The translations under genes were made by a program, and so were the position numbers. From Acidipropionibacterium sp. (lineage in GTDB: Bacteria > Actinomycetota > Actinomycetes > Propionibacteriales > Propionibacteriaceae), in assembly GCA_022647765.1 (NCBI GenBank), contig JALCLH010000002.1, positions 1 to 64,000 on the forward strand: DNA of 64,000 nt. Reading direction: 5' to 3'. The notes beneath the pieces are model-generated. The model had not been told where the DNA came from. It saw only the letters and a list, made by a program, of their open reading frames with translations, and made no database searches. This document shows positions 28,102 to 36,796 of this stretch, piece after piece. Numbering within the stretch: position 1 is the stretch's first letter; the number at the start of each line of letters is the position of its first letter.

Positions 28102-28288
28102 GTCGGGGACGCCGTGTGCACAAGGCCTCCGAACCCTGCATCACCCGTAGCCAGAGGCCTGTGCACTTGGTGGACTGGGTTTACTCGCAGGGCGGGGAGT
28201 GGGGGGCTCTCTCCTCCTCCCTCCGGGCTTCCCCCGGCCTCTCCTGGCTCCCCTCCGGGATTCCCCCGGCCTCGCTCTGGACTCACCT

Positions 28289-28365
28289 GGTCCCGATCAC
28301 TCCCGCTAGGCCCCTTTCCGGCACCGCGAGCGCTGATTCACGGCGTACCGGGAGTGATCGGGACC
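28289..28365. repeat. Family A palindrome, copy 2
   Basis: GGTCCCGATCACTCCCG at 28289-28305 and its exact complement at 28349-28365. The interior contains tgattcacggcgta, shared with other family A copies. It is 260 bases beyond the NAD-kinase-like stop. The stretch 28031-28288 holds no supported gene. Confidence 0.85.
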
Positions 28366-28469
28366 ATTACCAGGGTCGGGGACGGAGCAGCCCCGGCGTT
28401 GTTCAGCTGTCTCCAACCCCGGCCCGCCTCACCCGCCCCACTCTCAAGTTGTCCATATACCAAGATTCT

Positions 28470-28488
28470 GATCTCAAACTAAGAGATC
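28470..28488. promoter_or_regulatory. Inverted repeat upstream of the cysteine-rich leader
   Basis: GATCTC-aaactaa-GAGATC, 6-bp perfect arms, in an AT-richer stretch about 120 bases before the leader peptide, followed by CCTTTT. It could be an operator or a weak hairpin in the promoter region of the leader/hydroquinone-reductase unit. Confidence 0.35.
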
Positions 28489-28607
28489 CCTTTTGCGTCT
28501 CTGGGGCATCTCCCCTAGTGTCTGCGTCAAATCCCGGCACACCGGGAACTGATTCGGTCATGATCTGACCATTTCGGCTGCATCGGCAGCCTGATCGAGG
28601 AGCAAGC

Positions 28608-28700
28608 GTGAACCCGTTCATGCACAGTGCTGGAGGCCCGGCGTCCATTGCCAGCCGTCCCATGTGCATGTGTCCGGTCTGCTGCATGTGTTGCCGCTGA
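28608..28700 (+). CDS. Cys/Met-rich leader peptide, likely attenuator
   Basis: A 30-codon frame starting GTG at 28608 with GAGGAG six bases upstream. It encodes VNPFMHSAGGP... and ends MCMCPVCCMCCR followed by TGA: seven cysteines and three methionines in the last twelve or so residues. Cysteine-rich short frames before sulfur-metabolism genes act as cysteine-responsive attenuators in mycobacteria (established for that group). Here the next gene, 297 bases later, is a thiol-dependent reductase, which fits such control. Too short for standard gene calling; translation is inferred from the ribosome site and composition. The 28701-28997 leader contains no other supported frame. Confidence 0.6.
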   Translation: MNPFMHSAGGPASIASRPMCMCPVCCMCCR

Positions 28701-28997
28701 CCTGGCGAACCCCGCACTCCTCCCCTCATCCCCACCCGGCACCAGCCGAGACACTCGACCCTGTCGCTGAGCGCTGAGACTGGGAGTTCCGTCGCTGAGA
28801 TCGTCGGGATCGCGACGATCGCCGGGATTGCCGCGGCTTTCATCCGCTGAGCATCCGCGCCCGACCACCGCGCGGCCCCAGTCTCCACCCGACGGCACTG
28901 ACGTCGGCCACCCAGCTCCGGCCCCGACGACAGCCGCTGCTGTCCATTCCCCCTCGCATCGTCTCGCAATACCTCTTTCACCAGGACAGGAGCAGAC

Positions 28998-30077
28998 ATG
29001 TCGTCTGTTGTCACCGAGCTCGAGGCCGAACGCCCCAAGACCCACGAGCCGGTTCGCACCCACCCCGAAATCACCGCCGAGCAGACCTCCGACGGCGCCT
29101 TCAAGCGTCAGCCCAACCGGTTCACGGCCCGTTTCTCCACCGGTGAGCTGCCGGTGGAGAAGGACCGCTACCGGCTGGTGGTCTCGGCGGAGAGCGGCTG
29201 GTCGCGTCGCCAGATCATCGTGCGCCGGCTGCTCGGCCTGGACGGCGTCATCTCGATCGCCTATGTGTCGGGACGCGGTCCCGACGGCGGCTGGGTGTTC
29301 GCCGACCAGCCGGGCGGTCGCGATCCGGTGCTGGGATTCCGGCGTCTCAACGACGCCTATCGCACCGCCGAGCCCGGCTACCGGGGGCGCGGGACGGTGC
29401 CGGCCCTGGTCGACATCCGCACCGGCGCCGTGGTCACGAACGACTACCACACCCTCAGCCTCGAGCTGGAGACCGCGTGGAAGCCCTTCCACGCCGCCGG
29501 GGCGCCGGACCTCTACCCCGAGGCCCTGCGCCCGCAGATCGACCTGCTCAACCAGCAGCTCTTCGACGACGTCGACAACGGTCCCTACAAGGTGCTCTTC
29601 GCCACCTCGCCGGAGGCCGGCGCCGCCGCCAAGGGGGTCTTCGAGGCCCGGCTGCGCGACTACGACCACCGGCTGGCGACCCGTCGCTACCTGTTCGGGG
29701 AGCGGCTCACCGACTCCGACATCCGGCTCTTCTCGACCCTGGCGAGCTTCGACCAGACCTACGTCACCGGATATCCGGAGGAGCTTCGTAGTAACGCGTT
29801 GCGAGTGCGCGACCTGCCGAACCTGTGGGCCTATCTGCGCGACCTGTTCACCACCCCGGGATTCGTCGACGAACGCGACACCGAGGCGCTGGGGATCACC
29901 CCGCGCCCCGACGGCAGCTACCTCGGCGGTTTCGGCGAGCCGGTACTGGCCGCCGACGATCCCAACCGGATCGGGACCTGGCAGCAGGCCGCCGGGCGGG
30001 ACCACCTCACCGGCTCCCCGGAGGCCTCGGGTCCCGGCGGTGCCGGCACCGACACCCTGTGGTCCTTCAAGTTCTGA
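28998..30077 (+). CDS. Glutathionyl-hydroquinone reductase-like protein (YqjG/ECM4 family)
   Basis: A 359-residue protein of the Xi-class glutathione transferase-like family. Visible are FTARFSTGELPVEKDRYRL, SWSRRQ-type active-site region (SGWSRRQIIVRRLLGLDGVI), PALVDIRTGAVVTND, and the C-terminal helical domain with LFGERLTDSDIRLFSTLASFD. In family members a CPWA motif supplies the catalytic cysteine; here the segment reads ESGWSRRQ, with Gly-Trp where Cys-Pro-Trp is usual, so the catalytic cysteine appears absent. Actinobacteria use mycothiol rather than glutathione, so the natural thiol is uncertain. GGAGCAG precedes the ATG. Probably controlled by the cysteine-rich leader upstream. Confidence 0.78.
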   Translation: MSSVVTELEAERPKTHEPVRTHPEITAEQTSDGAFKRQPNRFTARFSTGELPVEKDRYRLVVSAESGWSRRQIIVRRLLGLDGVISIAYVSGRGPDGGWVFADQPGGRDPVLGFRRLNDAYRTAEPGYRGRGTVPALVDIRTGAVVTNDYHTLSLELETAWKPFHAAGAPDLYPEALRPQIDLLNQQLFDDVDNGPYKVLFATSPEAGAAAKGVFEARLRDYDHRLATRRYLFGERLTDSDIRLFSTLASFDQTYVTGYPEELRSNALRVRDLPNLWAYLRDLFTTPGFVDERDTEALGITPRPDGSYLGGFGEPVLAADDPNRIGTWQQAAGRDHLTGSPEASGPGGAGTDTLWSFKF

Positions 30078-30113
30078 ACCCGACCACGATCAGCATGTTC
30101 AAGTGAGACTTTG

Positions 30114-30593
30114 ATGAGTACAACCACCGTGATCCGCAGACCCTACGACGCCTACAGCCTGCCGCGCGAGGTGACCGGCGCGCTGTCACCCATCCCGCCC
30201 GCACTGTGGTTCCGCGAGCTCGACGTCGCAGACAGGGCCCTGGTGCTGCGACATACCGTGCCGCAGGAGTACGGGGAGGTCGCCGAGGTGCTGGCACCGG
30301 TCTTCGCCACCAGACGCGTCTCGACGCCGGAGCGCCTGACGAGGAATCTTCACGCGATTGCCGAGCAGGCACAGACCTCGAATATCTGGATTGTCAGCGA
30401 CGGACAGGAGATTCTGGGGGCGATGCTCACCCCGCAGCCCCGCTTTCTGGATTCCGGCGTCTTCACCTTCAGCATCCTCGGTGTCGGCCCACGCGGGCGC
30501 GGCCTCGGGTTGGAGCGGATACTCGCCGACCATGCCGTCCAGGTGGCGCGGTCGCTGGGGCTGCATCAGGTCGATATGCGGACAGTCGCCTGA
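30114..30593 (+). CDS. GNAT-family acetyltransferase
   Basis: A 159-residue protein with an acetyl-CoA-binding GNAT core in its second half: SNIWIVSDGQEILGAMLT, then FTFSILGVGPRGRGLGLERI, where the V..RGRGLG segment matches the pyrophosphate-binding Q/RxxGxG/A loop. The N-terminal 70 residues are not recognised. ATG 30114 lies 37 bases after the reductase stop, so the two are probably co-transcribed. Substrate unknown. Confidence 0.75.
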   Translation: MSTTTVIRRPYDAYSLPREVTGALSPIPPALWFRELDVADRALVLRHTVPQEYGEVAEVLAPVFATRRVSTPERLTRNLHAIAEQAQTSNIWIVSDGQEILGAMLTPQPRFLDSGVFTFSILGVGPRGRGLGLERILADHAVQVARSLGLHQVDMRTVA

Positions 30594-30682
30594 CGAGAAC
30601 CTGCGAAAACCGAACCTGCGTTTCCGGTCGAGCCTGGGATACACATGTTATGGAGCCACCTCACTGCTCGACTGCCCACGCC

Positions 30683-31081
30683 TCAATCGCGCCGTGACGC
30701 GGTGGCAGCACGCTGGGTCGCCGTCCATGTCCCGTCCGGATCGGCCACGAAGCAGAACTCGTTGGACTCCGGGTCGGCCATCACGACGAAGTGCGTACCG
30801 TCCTCGTCGGCCGGCTGGGCCAGTCGGGTCGCGCCCAGCTCGACGGCTTGGGTGACGGCCTCGGTCAGCGACTCGACCTCGAGGTCGAGGTGGACCCGGT
30901 TCTTGGGCGACTGCTTGGGCTCGGGCACCCGTTGGAAAGCGATGAACAGGGGCCCGGCGTCGACCGTGGCCCAGCCGGCGTCCACCGATCCCCAGCCCGT
31001 CCCGAGCAGGGCCCCCCAGAACCGGGCCACCCCCGCCGGATCGGCGCAGTCGATGACGACCTCCTGGACGCGCGGCTTCAT
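30683..31081 (-). CDS. VOC-superfamily glyoxalase/bleomycin-resistance-like protein
   Basis: A 132-residue vicinal-oxygen-chelate protein: VQEVVIDCADPAGVARFWGA opens the first beta-alpha-beta unit, LFIAFQRVPEP and RVHLDLEVESL form the second, and DPESNEFCFV supplies the terminal metal-site glutamate. Single-domain members are common in actinobacteria and rarely characterised. ATG 31081 is chosen; a GTG three codons earlier is possible. Convergent with the GNAT gene. Confidence 0.8.
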   Translation of the reverse strand: MKPRVQEVVIDCADPAGVARFWGALLGTGWGSVDAGWATVDAGPLFIAFQRVPEPKQSPKNRVHLDLEVESLTEAVTQAVELGATRLAQPADEDGTHFVVMADPESNEFCFVADPDGTWTATQRAATASRRD

Positions 31082-31180
31082 ATCGGTCACCCTATCCACG
31101 CGCCCCGGGGAGATTCGAACCGCTGCGTTCCGTCGGACTTCGGCAGTCGCTGTACGGATCGTGTATGTACGCTGGAGACC

Positions 31181-31468
31181 ATGAGTGCCACTGCAGAGTC
31201 TCCGAAGGACGCTCGCCTCGACCTGCGACTGCCCCAGGACTTGCGCGCCCTCATCGTCGAGGCCGCCTCCCTCGCCGGGACGAACCTGACCGACTATGTG
31301 CTGGGTGTCGTCGTGCCGGCCGCCCGCCGAGATGTCCTCGAGTCGAGGACCATCCGCCTTTCGAAAGAAGCATGGGATGACTTTCTCGGCGTCCTCGACC
31401 GATCCGACAATCCCGAACTGGCTGCGCTGCGCACACACCAACCGAAATGGGACGGGCCACGTCAGTGA
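31181..31468 (+). CDS. TacA-type (DUF1778) ribbon-helix-helix antitoxin
   Basis: A 95-residue antitoxin. The N-terminal ribbon-helix-helix reads ARLDLRLPQDLRALIVEAAS and TNLTDYVLGVVV. The C-terminal segment, TIRLSKEAWDDFLGVLD, is the conserved toxin-wrapping tail of DUF1778 antitoxins. It overlaps the toxin gene by four bases (GTGA). The upstream tgtacggatcgtgtatgtac stretch is a plausible promoter/operator. Confidence 0.85.
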   Translation: MSATAESPKDARLDLRLPQDLRALIVEAASLAGTNLTDYVLGVVVPAARRDVLESRTIRLSKEAWDDFLGVLDRSDNPELAALRTHQPKWDGPRQ

Positions 31469-31950
31469 GACTCGCCAGACCGCGGCCGATCGACTCCCAG
31501 GACCCGATCGGGCGATTCGATTGCGGCAACGATGTTCTGAACGGCTGGCTCGCCAAGCGGGCGCTGAGGAATGAGCATTCCGGAGACTCCCGGACCTATG
31601 TCGGCATCGACGTCGACACCGGCCGCATTTCCGGGTATTACAGCCTCGCGGCCTGGTCAGTCGCACATGCGGAGATCGGCGGCGGCCGGCTCGCCCGCAA
31701 TGCTCCCAACCCGGTATCGGTGGTTCTGCTCGGGAGGCTCGCGGTGTCGGTCGACGCACAGGGTCTGGGCCTCGGCCGGGATCTCCTGTCGGATGCGCTG
31801 GGCAACGCCCAAGCCGGGGCGGAGATTCTTGGGGCAAGGGCCATGGTCGCCGAAGCGATCGACGAGGACGCCCAACGTTTCTATCAGCACGCGGGATTCT
31901 GGCAATCCAGAGTCCGCCAAGATCTGTTTGCGGTGAGGCTCGACCGCTGA
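31465..31950 (+). CDS. TacT/AtaT-type GNAT toxin
   Basis: A 161-residue acetyltransferase toxin of the TacT family, which blocks translation by acetylating aminoacyl-tRNA (known for the family). Motifs: FDCGNDVLNGWLAKRAL near the N-terminus, ISGYYSLAAWSV, LLGRLAVSVDAQGLGLGRDL with the acetyl-CoA loop, and the catalytic tyrosine in QRFYQHAGFW. GTG 31465 overlaps the antitoxin stop; ATG 31447 is an alternative. Appears intact. Confidence 0.87.
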   Translation: MRLARPRPIDSQDPIGRFDCGNDVLNGWLAKRALRNEHSGDSRTYVGIDVDTGRISGYYSLAAWSVAHAEIGGGRLARNAPNPVSVVLLGRLAVSVDAQGLGLGRDLLSDALGNAQAGAEILGARAMVAEAIDEDAQRFYQHAGFWQSRVRQDLFAVRLDR

Positions 31951-31975
31951 TCCGTGAGCCACCGGCGGTGTTCCA

Positions 31976-32197
31976 TCAGGGCAGGGAGAGGAAGTCGCGA
32001 AGCCACCTGTCGACCTCGCGCATGGTGTCGGCGTCCACCATCCCCCGCCGCAGCTCAGGAGTCATCGCGACCGTCGCCCAGCGCGACGTCCCGCTCGTGG
32101 AACTCGTCCCAGTAGCTGGAATCCGCACCGCGCATCGCCCGGCCGAACGCCTCCATCCGCCTGCGCCGCTCGTAGCCGTCCAGCAGTCCTTCCCCAT
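31976..32197 (-). pseudogene. Possible frameshifted small gene
   Basis: Two overlapping minus-strand frames each look partly protein-like. One gives GYERRRRMEAFGRAMRGADS then YWDEFHERDVALGDG; the other gives AMTPELRRGMVDADTMREVD then RWLRDFLSLP. Joined with a one-base shift near 32060 they would form one charged helical protein of about 80 residues. No family is recognised, so this is tentative. Confidence 0.3.
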
Positions 32198-32201
32198 GCC
32201 G

Positions 32202-32269
32202 ACGAGGCGCCGCGTCTTCCACGAGACGCCAGCTACATGAGGCGCCTGGTGGAGGAAGAGGCGCCTCGT
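32202..32269. repeat. Imperfect palindrome between convergent genes
   Basis: ACGAGGCGCC starting at 32202 pairs with GGCGCCTCGT ending at 32269, and the stem continues imperfectly through tcttccac / gtggaggaaga. It lies between the TacT and LysR genes, like the other terminator-placed palindromes. Confidence 0.65.
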
Positions 32270-32403
32270 GGGGAGGTGAGGCCGGGATGCGGAAGATCGT
32301 GGAGGGCGGGTTGGCTGCCCAGGCCGGTTGACTGCGACTCGGGCGGGTTGGCTGCGTCTCAGATGCGTGCGGCCTGAGGGCTCTCAGGCTGATCCAATGA
32401 TTT

Positions 32404-32462
32404 CTTACGAGACGATGCCCCTGACGGGGATCTGAGACCTGAATCTGGGCCGGTTTCGTAAG
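32404..32462. repeat. Imperfect palindrome downstream of the LysR gene
   Basis: CTTACGAGAC (32404-32413) and GTTTCGTAAG (32453-32462), 10-bp arms with one mismatch, with an inner gcccc/gggg pairing, 12 bases beyond the LysR stop codon. Terminator-like position. Confidence 0.55.
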
Positions 32463-32473
32463 CTTTCCGTGGA

Positions 32474-33370
32474 TCAGCTGTCGCCCCCGGCCAGACCAAG
32501 GCTCGCCAACGATCCGACGAGCGCCGAGAACAACTCTCGCCGCGAACCGTCGGCCCCTCGCGCCGGGGTCGCCACGAGGGACCGGCGAACCTCCGGTTCC
32601 AGGGCGATCGGCCGGGTCCCGGCCGGAAGGATCGGCTCGCAGATCGACGGCAGGATGGTCACGACCCGCCCCGCCGACACCATGGCGAGCAGCGCATTCA
32701 TGTCGCGGACCAGCAGCTCGGGCCGGAAGCTCGGCCGCACGGACCAGCACAGCGCCTCCACATCGCGGCGACACACGGAGTCCGACAGCACGAGGCGGTC
32801 GTCGAGAAGATCGTCCAGGTCGATGCGCTCCTCCCCGGCGAGCGGATGGTCGCGCTGGATCACCCCCTCGTAGGCATCCTCGACCACCACCACGGCCTCC
32901 TCGCCGAGCAGCTCCGGACCGGGGTCGATGAGAATCCCGGCGTCGACGATCCCGGCGCTCAACCACTGCTGGATCTCGTCGTCCTCGCCCTCCATCAGGA
33001 CGCACGAGACGCGCGGGAACTCGCGCCCCCACAGGTCCAGGATCCGCCGCTCGTACACCAGTCGGAGGGTGGCCGGAACGGCCATCCGGAAGACCCTCCT
33101 CCCGCCTCCCAGCAACTCCAGTCCGGCGTCGAGGCGGGCCGCCTCGGCCAGCACCGCGCGCATCCGGGGCAGCACCGAGAGGCAGTCCGCGGTCGGCGTC
33201 ACCGGACGCCGGGAGAACAGCTCGCAGCCCAGCTGACGCTCCGCCGAGCTCACCGCCCCGGAGACATTGGGCTGCGACGTTCCCAGGATCTGGGCCGCGC
33301 CGCCGAAGCTGCCGGCGTCGGCGACCGCGACGATCGCACGGATCTGCCGAAGGGTCAGCACGTCCCTCAT
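32474..33370 (-). CDS. LysR-family transcriptional regulator
   Basis: A 298-residue LysR-type regulator. The winged helix-turn-helix is at residues 1-60 (LTLRQIRAIVAVADAGSFGG, then LGTSQPNVSGAVSSAERQLG). The effector domain starts near residue 88 (RVFRMAVPATLRLVYE) with the usual two lobes and the AMVSAGRVVTILPS strand. It starts 17 bases after the EamA transporter stop on the same strand, so the two are probably co-transcribed and the regulator may control the exporter. The inducer is unknown. Confidence 0.87.
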   Translation of the reverse strand: MRDVLTLRQIRAIVAVADAGSFGGAAQILGTSQPNVSGAVSSAERQLGCELFSRRPVTPTADCLSVLPRMRAVLAEAARLDAGLELLGGGRRVFRMAVPATLRLVYERRILDLWGREFPRVSCVLMEGEDDEIQQWLSAGIVDAGILIDPGPELLGEEAVVVVEDAYEGVIQRDHPLAGEERIDLDDLLDDRLVLSDSVCRRDVEALCWSVRPSFRPELLVRDMNALLAMVSAGRVVTILPSICEPILPAGTRPIALEPEVRRSLVATPARGADGSRRELFSALVGSLASLGLAGGDS

Positions 33371-33387
33371 GGGCCTGAGTTTACGGT

Positions 33388-34353
33388 TTACGGCCGCACC
33401 TCGACCCCGCGCGCCCGGCTGCGGGTGATCCAGATGCCGATCAGCACCACGCATCCGCCGACGATCTGCACCGCGCCGAGCGCCTCGCCGAGCAGCGCCC
33501 ACCCGAGCAGGACGCCGACGATCGGCGTCACGTAGGTCACCTGCGAGGCCTTCACCGAGCCCATCGACTCCGTGAGCCGGGTGTTGAGGAGGTATCCCAG
33601 TCCGGTGGAGAACACCCCCAGCACGACCATCGCGATCACCATGTCCGCGCGCCAGACGACGGGAGAGCCCCACGCCCCCAACGGTCCCGAGATCGCGGCG
33701 CAGACCGCGGCGGCCCAGATCAGCTCCTCCGCCGTCCCGGTCACCGGGTCCACGGCGGGCGCGCCCCGGGACTCCTGGGCCGGGGCCGACAGCAGCCCGG
33801 CCATCAGCACATAGGCCACCGCGTAGGACGCCGTCGCCCCGAGACAGGCGAGCATCGCCAGGACGCCGATCCGGCCCTCCAGCTCACCGGCCGCCGACCA
33901 CGGGCGGACGACGAGCAGGATTCCTCCCGCCCCGATGAGAACGCCGAGAACCTGACGGGAGGTCGGCGGAGAATTCCGCAGGAAGACAGCCGACACGACC
34001 ACCGTCATGATCGGTGTGGTGGCATTCAGAATGGACGACACCGCCGAGGGAATGTACTGCCCGGCCCACGAGTACAGATTCACCGGAATGACGAACATGA
34101 ACACCCCGACCGCCAGCAGGGAAAGATGCTGGCGGATCGTCGCGGCCCACCGACGGCCTTGTCGCAGGGCCACCAGGGAGAGCGTGGCCGCGCCGATCCC
34201 GAGCCTTCCAAGTCCGACCTGGGCCGGGGACAGCCCCCGCAGACCGTATTTGATGAGGAGGAAGCTCGCTCCCCACAGAATTCCCAGCACCACGAACATC
34301 GCATTGTCGCCGGCCGCGCGACGATTCCCTGTCATGTCGTGACACTGTTTCAC
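33388..34353 (-). CDS. EamA/DMT-family transporter
   Basis: A ten-helix drug/metabolite transporter of 321 residues with two EamA repeats: LGILWGASFLLIKYGLRGL begins the first, and LLNTRLTESMGSVKASQVTY, with VTPIVGVLLGWALLGE, closes the second. Such proteins export amino acids or metabolites. GTG 34353 is used; ATG 34335 is an alternative. The first 150 codons are less GC-rich than neighbouring genes. Upstream partner of the LysR gene. Confidence 0.85.
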   Translation of the reverse strand: MKQCHDMTGNRRAAGDNAMFVVLGILWGASFLLIKYGLRGLSPAQVGLGRLGIGAATLSLVALRQGRRWAATIRQHLSLLAVGVFMFVIPVNLYSWAGQYIPSAVSSILNATTPIMTVVVSAVFLRNSPPTSRQVLGVLIGAGGILLVVRPWSAAGELEGRIGVLAMLACLGATASYAVAYVLMAGLLSAPAQESRGAPAVDPVTGTAEELIWAAAVCAAISGPLGAWGSPVVWRADMVIAMVVLGVFSTGLGYLLNTRLTESMGSVKASQVTYVTPIVGVLLGWALLGEALGAVQIVGGCVVLIGIWITRSRARGVEVRP

Positions 34354-34383
34354 CGCGGCAACAGGATCTCCAATAATGGAATG

Positions 34384-36346
34384 CTATTTCGTCATCACAG
34401 AATGCGATCGGCCGGTCCATGCGGCCCGCAGACCGTTGAGGATCACCACCACCTCGGCCCCCTCGTGGACCAGGACGACGCCGGCCAGGCCGAGCACGCC
34501 GGTGATCGCCAGCGGCAGCAGGGTGGCGATGATGAGGATGGCCAGGACGAGGTTCTGGTTCATGATCCGCCGGCCCCTGCGGGTGTGGGCGAAGGCCCGG
34601 GGCAGCAGCCGCAGGTCGTGGCCGGTGAAGGCGACGTCGGCCGACTCGATCGCGGCGTCGGACCCGGTGGCGCCCATCGCGATGCCGACGTCGGCGATCG
34701 CCAGGGCCGGGGCGTCGTTGATGCCGTCCCCGATCATGGCAGTGGGCCGGACCCCGGACAGCTCGGCCACCGCCGCGGACTTCTGCTCGGGGCGCAGCTC
34801 CGCCCGGACGTCCTCGATCCCGGCTCCCGCGGCCAGCGCCGCCGCGGTGCGGGGGTTGTCGCCGGTCAGCATGGTGACGCCGAGCCCGGCGTCTTTCAGC
34901 TCGGCTACGGCCTCGGCGGCCTCGGGGCGCAGCTCATCGCGGACGCCGATCGCCCCGACGGCGACGCCCTCCCGCCAGACCACCACGACGGTCGCGCCGC
35001 CGGCCTCCAGCCGCGAGATGCCGGCGTCCAACTCCCCGGCGTCCTGCCAGCGGGGGCTGCCCACCATGACCGTTGCGCCGTCGATCCGCCCGGAGATCCC
35101 GCGGCCGGGGGTCTCGACGACATCGCGCGCGGAAGGCCAGGAACCACAGGAACCAGATGCGGAGCCAGATCCAGCGGCGGAGGTGATCGCGGCGGCCAGC
35201 GGATGGGTGCTGTCGCGCTCCAGAGCGCCCGCCCAGCCGAGCACCTCTTCCCTGGAGACCGCCGGGGCGGTGACGACGTCGACCACCGCCGGCCGGTTGC
35301 GGGTGAGGGTGCCGGTCTTGTCGAGGGCGACGTGCCGGATGCCGCCGAAGCGCTCGAAGGCGGCCCCGGACTTGATCACCACGCCGAATCTGCTGGCCGC
35401 GCCGATCGCGGAGACCACCGTCACCGGCACCGCGATCGCCAGGGCGCAGGGAGAGGCGGCGACCAGCACCACCAGCGCGCGGGTGATCCACACCTCCGGC
35501 TCCCCGAGGATCGATCCCAGGACGCCGACCAGCGCGGCGAGCACCATCACCCCGGGCACCAGGGGGCGGGCGATCCGGTCGGCCAGCCGGGCGCGGCGTC
35601 CCTTCTGCGCCTGCGCCTGTTCGACCAGGGAGACGATGGTAGGTCAGGGAGTTGTCGCTGCCGGCCGCCTCGGCGCGCACCTCGATCACCCCCGAGGCGT
35701 TGACCGATCCGGCCGGGACCTCGTCGCCGGGGCCCGCCTCGACCGGCACGGACTCCCCGGTGATCGCCGAGGTGTCCAGGCTGGTGCGCCCGGAGACGAC
35801 GACGCCGTCGGTGGCGATCCTCTCCCCGGCCCGCACCAGCAGCACGTCGTCGACCCGGATGTCCTTGGCGGCCAGCTCGACGACCTCGTCGCCGCGCCTG
35901 ATCCGCGCGGTCTCGGGCACCAGCCGCAGCAGCGCGCGCAGGCCGGAGCGGGCCCGGTCCATCGCCCGGTCCTCGAGGGCCTCCGCGATGGAGTACAGGA
36001 AGGCCAGGGCCGCGGCCTCCTCCACCCTGCCCAGCAGGACGGCCCCGACGGCGCTGATCGTCATGAGCAGGCCGATGCCCAGCCGCCCGCGGGTGACCAG
36101 CGCGACGACGGCGCCGGGGGCGAAGGTGGCGCCGCCGGCCAGCAGTCCGATCCAGAACAGCATCTGGGAGACGCCGTCCGCGCCGATGAGATGGCAGGCC
36201 AGACCGGCCAGGAAGGCCACCGTGGAGACCAGCGGCAGCAGGATCTCGCGGTCGCGCCACCAGGGCGTCCCCGTCATCTCCTGTGTCGGCGTCTCCTCCT
36301 CCGCCTCAGCGCCGGATCCGGTCTGGCAGCAGGCGCACTGACTCAT
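34384..36346 (-). CDS. P1B-type heavy-metal efflux ATPase (frameshift near 35640)
   Basis: Metal-exporting P-type ATPase. Begins MSQCACCQTGSG, a short Cys cluster instead of a full metal-binding domain. Then come the membrane helices, the phosphatase loop TGES, transport-site motif ASPCALAIAVPV in helix 6, phosphorylation motif DKTGTLT, nucleotide-domain histidine-proline STHPLA, hinge GDGINDAPAL and helix HEGAEVVVILNGLR. The SPC transport motif is typical of the P1B-4 group (Co, Ni, Fe or Cd/Zn). One frame break near 35640: deleting one T restores NSLTTIVSLVEQAQAQ. Its ATG overlaps the stop of the ArsR-type repressor gene, forming an operon. Confidence 0.85.
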
Positions 36347-36741
36347 CGGACCGGTCTCTCCACCGGCATCTCCGCGACGCAGCCGTCGGCAACGCCGTCG
36401 TCGGGGATGCAGCTATCGGCGGCGCAGCCGTCGGTGCACGACCCGTCGACCTCGACCGCCAGGGTCACCTCGACCAGTTCGCGCAGCGCCCGGGCCAGGT
36501 GCGGATCGGAGATCTCGTAGCGGGTCCTGCGGCCCTCCATCTCGGCCACCACGATGCCGCAGCCGCGCAGGCAGGCGAGGTGGTTCGACACATTGGACCT
36601 GGTGAGGCCGAGCTTCTCGGCCAGCTCCCCGGGATAGCCGGGGCCCTCGAGCAGGGACAGCAGAATCCTCGACCGGGTGGGGTCGGCCATCGCCCTGCCC
36701 AGCCGGTTCATGGCGTCCACGCGGGAGGAAAGTATCAGCAT
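36343..36741 (-). CDS. ArsR/SmtB repressor, CmtR-like metal sensor
   Basis: A 132-residue metal-responsive repressor. The winged helix contains LGLTRSNVSNHLACLRGCG; the two cysteines at the end of the recognition helix match the Cys57/Cys61 pair of mycobacterial CmtR, a Cd/Pb sensor. A cysteine-rich C-terminal tail (GSCTDGCAADSCIP) supplies further ligands and is longer than in CmtR. It precedes and overlaps the efflux ATPase gene by four bases, so metal binding should induce export. ATG 36711 is an alternative start. Confidence 0.87.
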   Translation of the reverse strand: MLILSSRVDAMNRLGRAMADPTRSRILLSLLEGPGYPGELAEKLGLTRSNVSNHLACLRGCGIVVAEMEGRRTRYEISDPHLARALRELVEVTLAVEVDGSCTDGCAADSCIPDDGVADGCVAEMPVERPVR

Positions 36742-36773
36742 GCGCTGAACTATACAGCAGACGCTGAACTATC
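36742..36773. promoter_or_regulatory. Candidate repressor operator
   Basis: CGCTGAACTAT occurs twice as a direct repeat (36743-36753 and 36762-36772), 19 bases apart, immediately before the repressor start and within the divergent promoter shared with the DUF309 gene. Position and spacing fit an ArsR-family operator. Confidence 0.5.
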
Positions 36774-36796
36774 CCAGCCGTGGCAGACTTCGGGGC

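Larger units (their letters stand above)
31951..32473. other. Region between the TacT and LysR genes
   Basis: Contains a possible decayed gene (31976-32197, separate entry) and two palindromes (32202-32269 and 32404-32462). Between the palindromes is a gggcgggttggctgc motif occurring twice (about 32305 and 32341). No intact gene is seen. Confidence 0.5.

Noticed and set aside
31098..31125. tRNA-like T-arm (gattcgaaccgctgcg, minus strand)
   Set aside because: Only the T-arm and part of a possible acceptor end match. No anticodon or D arm can be folded upstream, so it is at most a fragment, perhaps chance.
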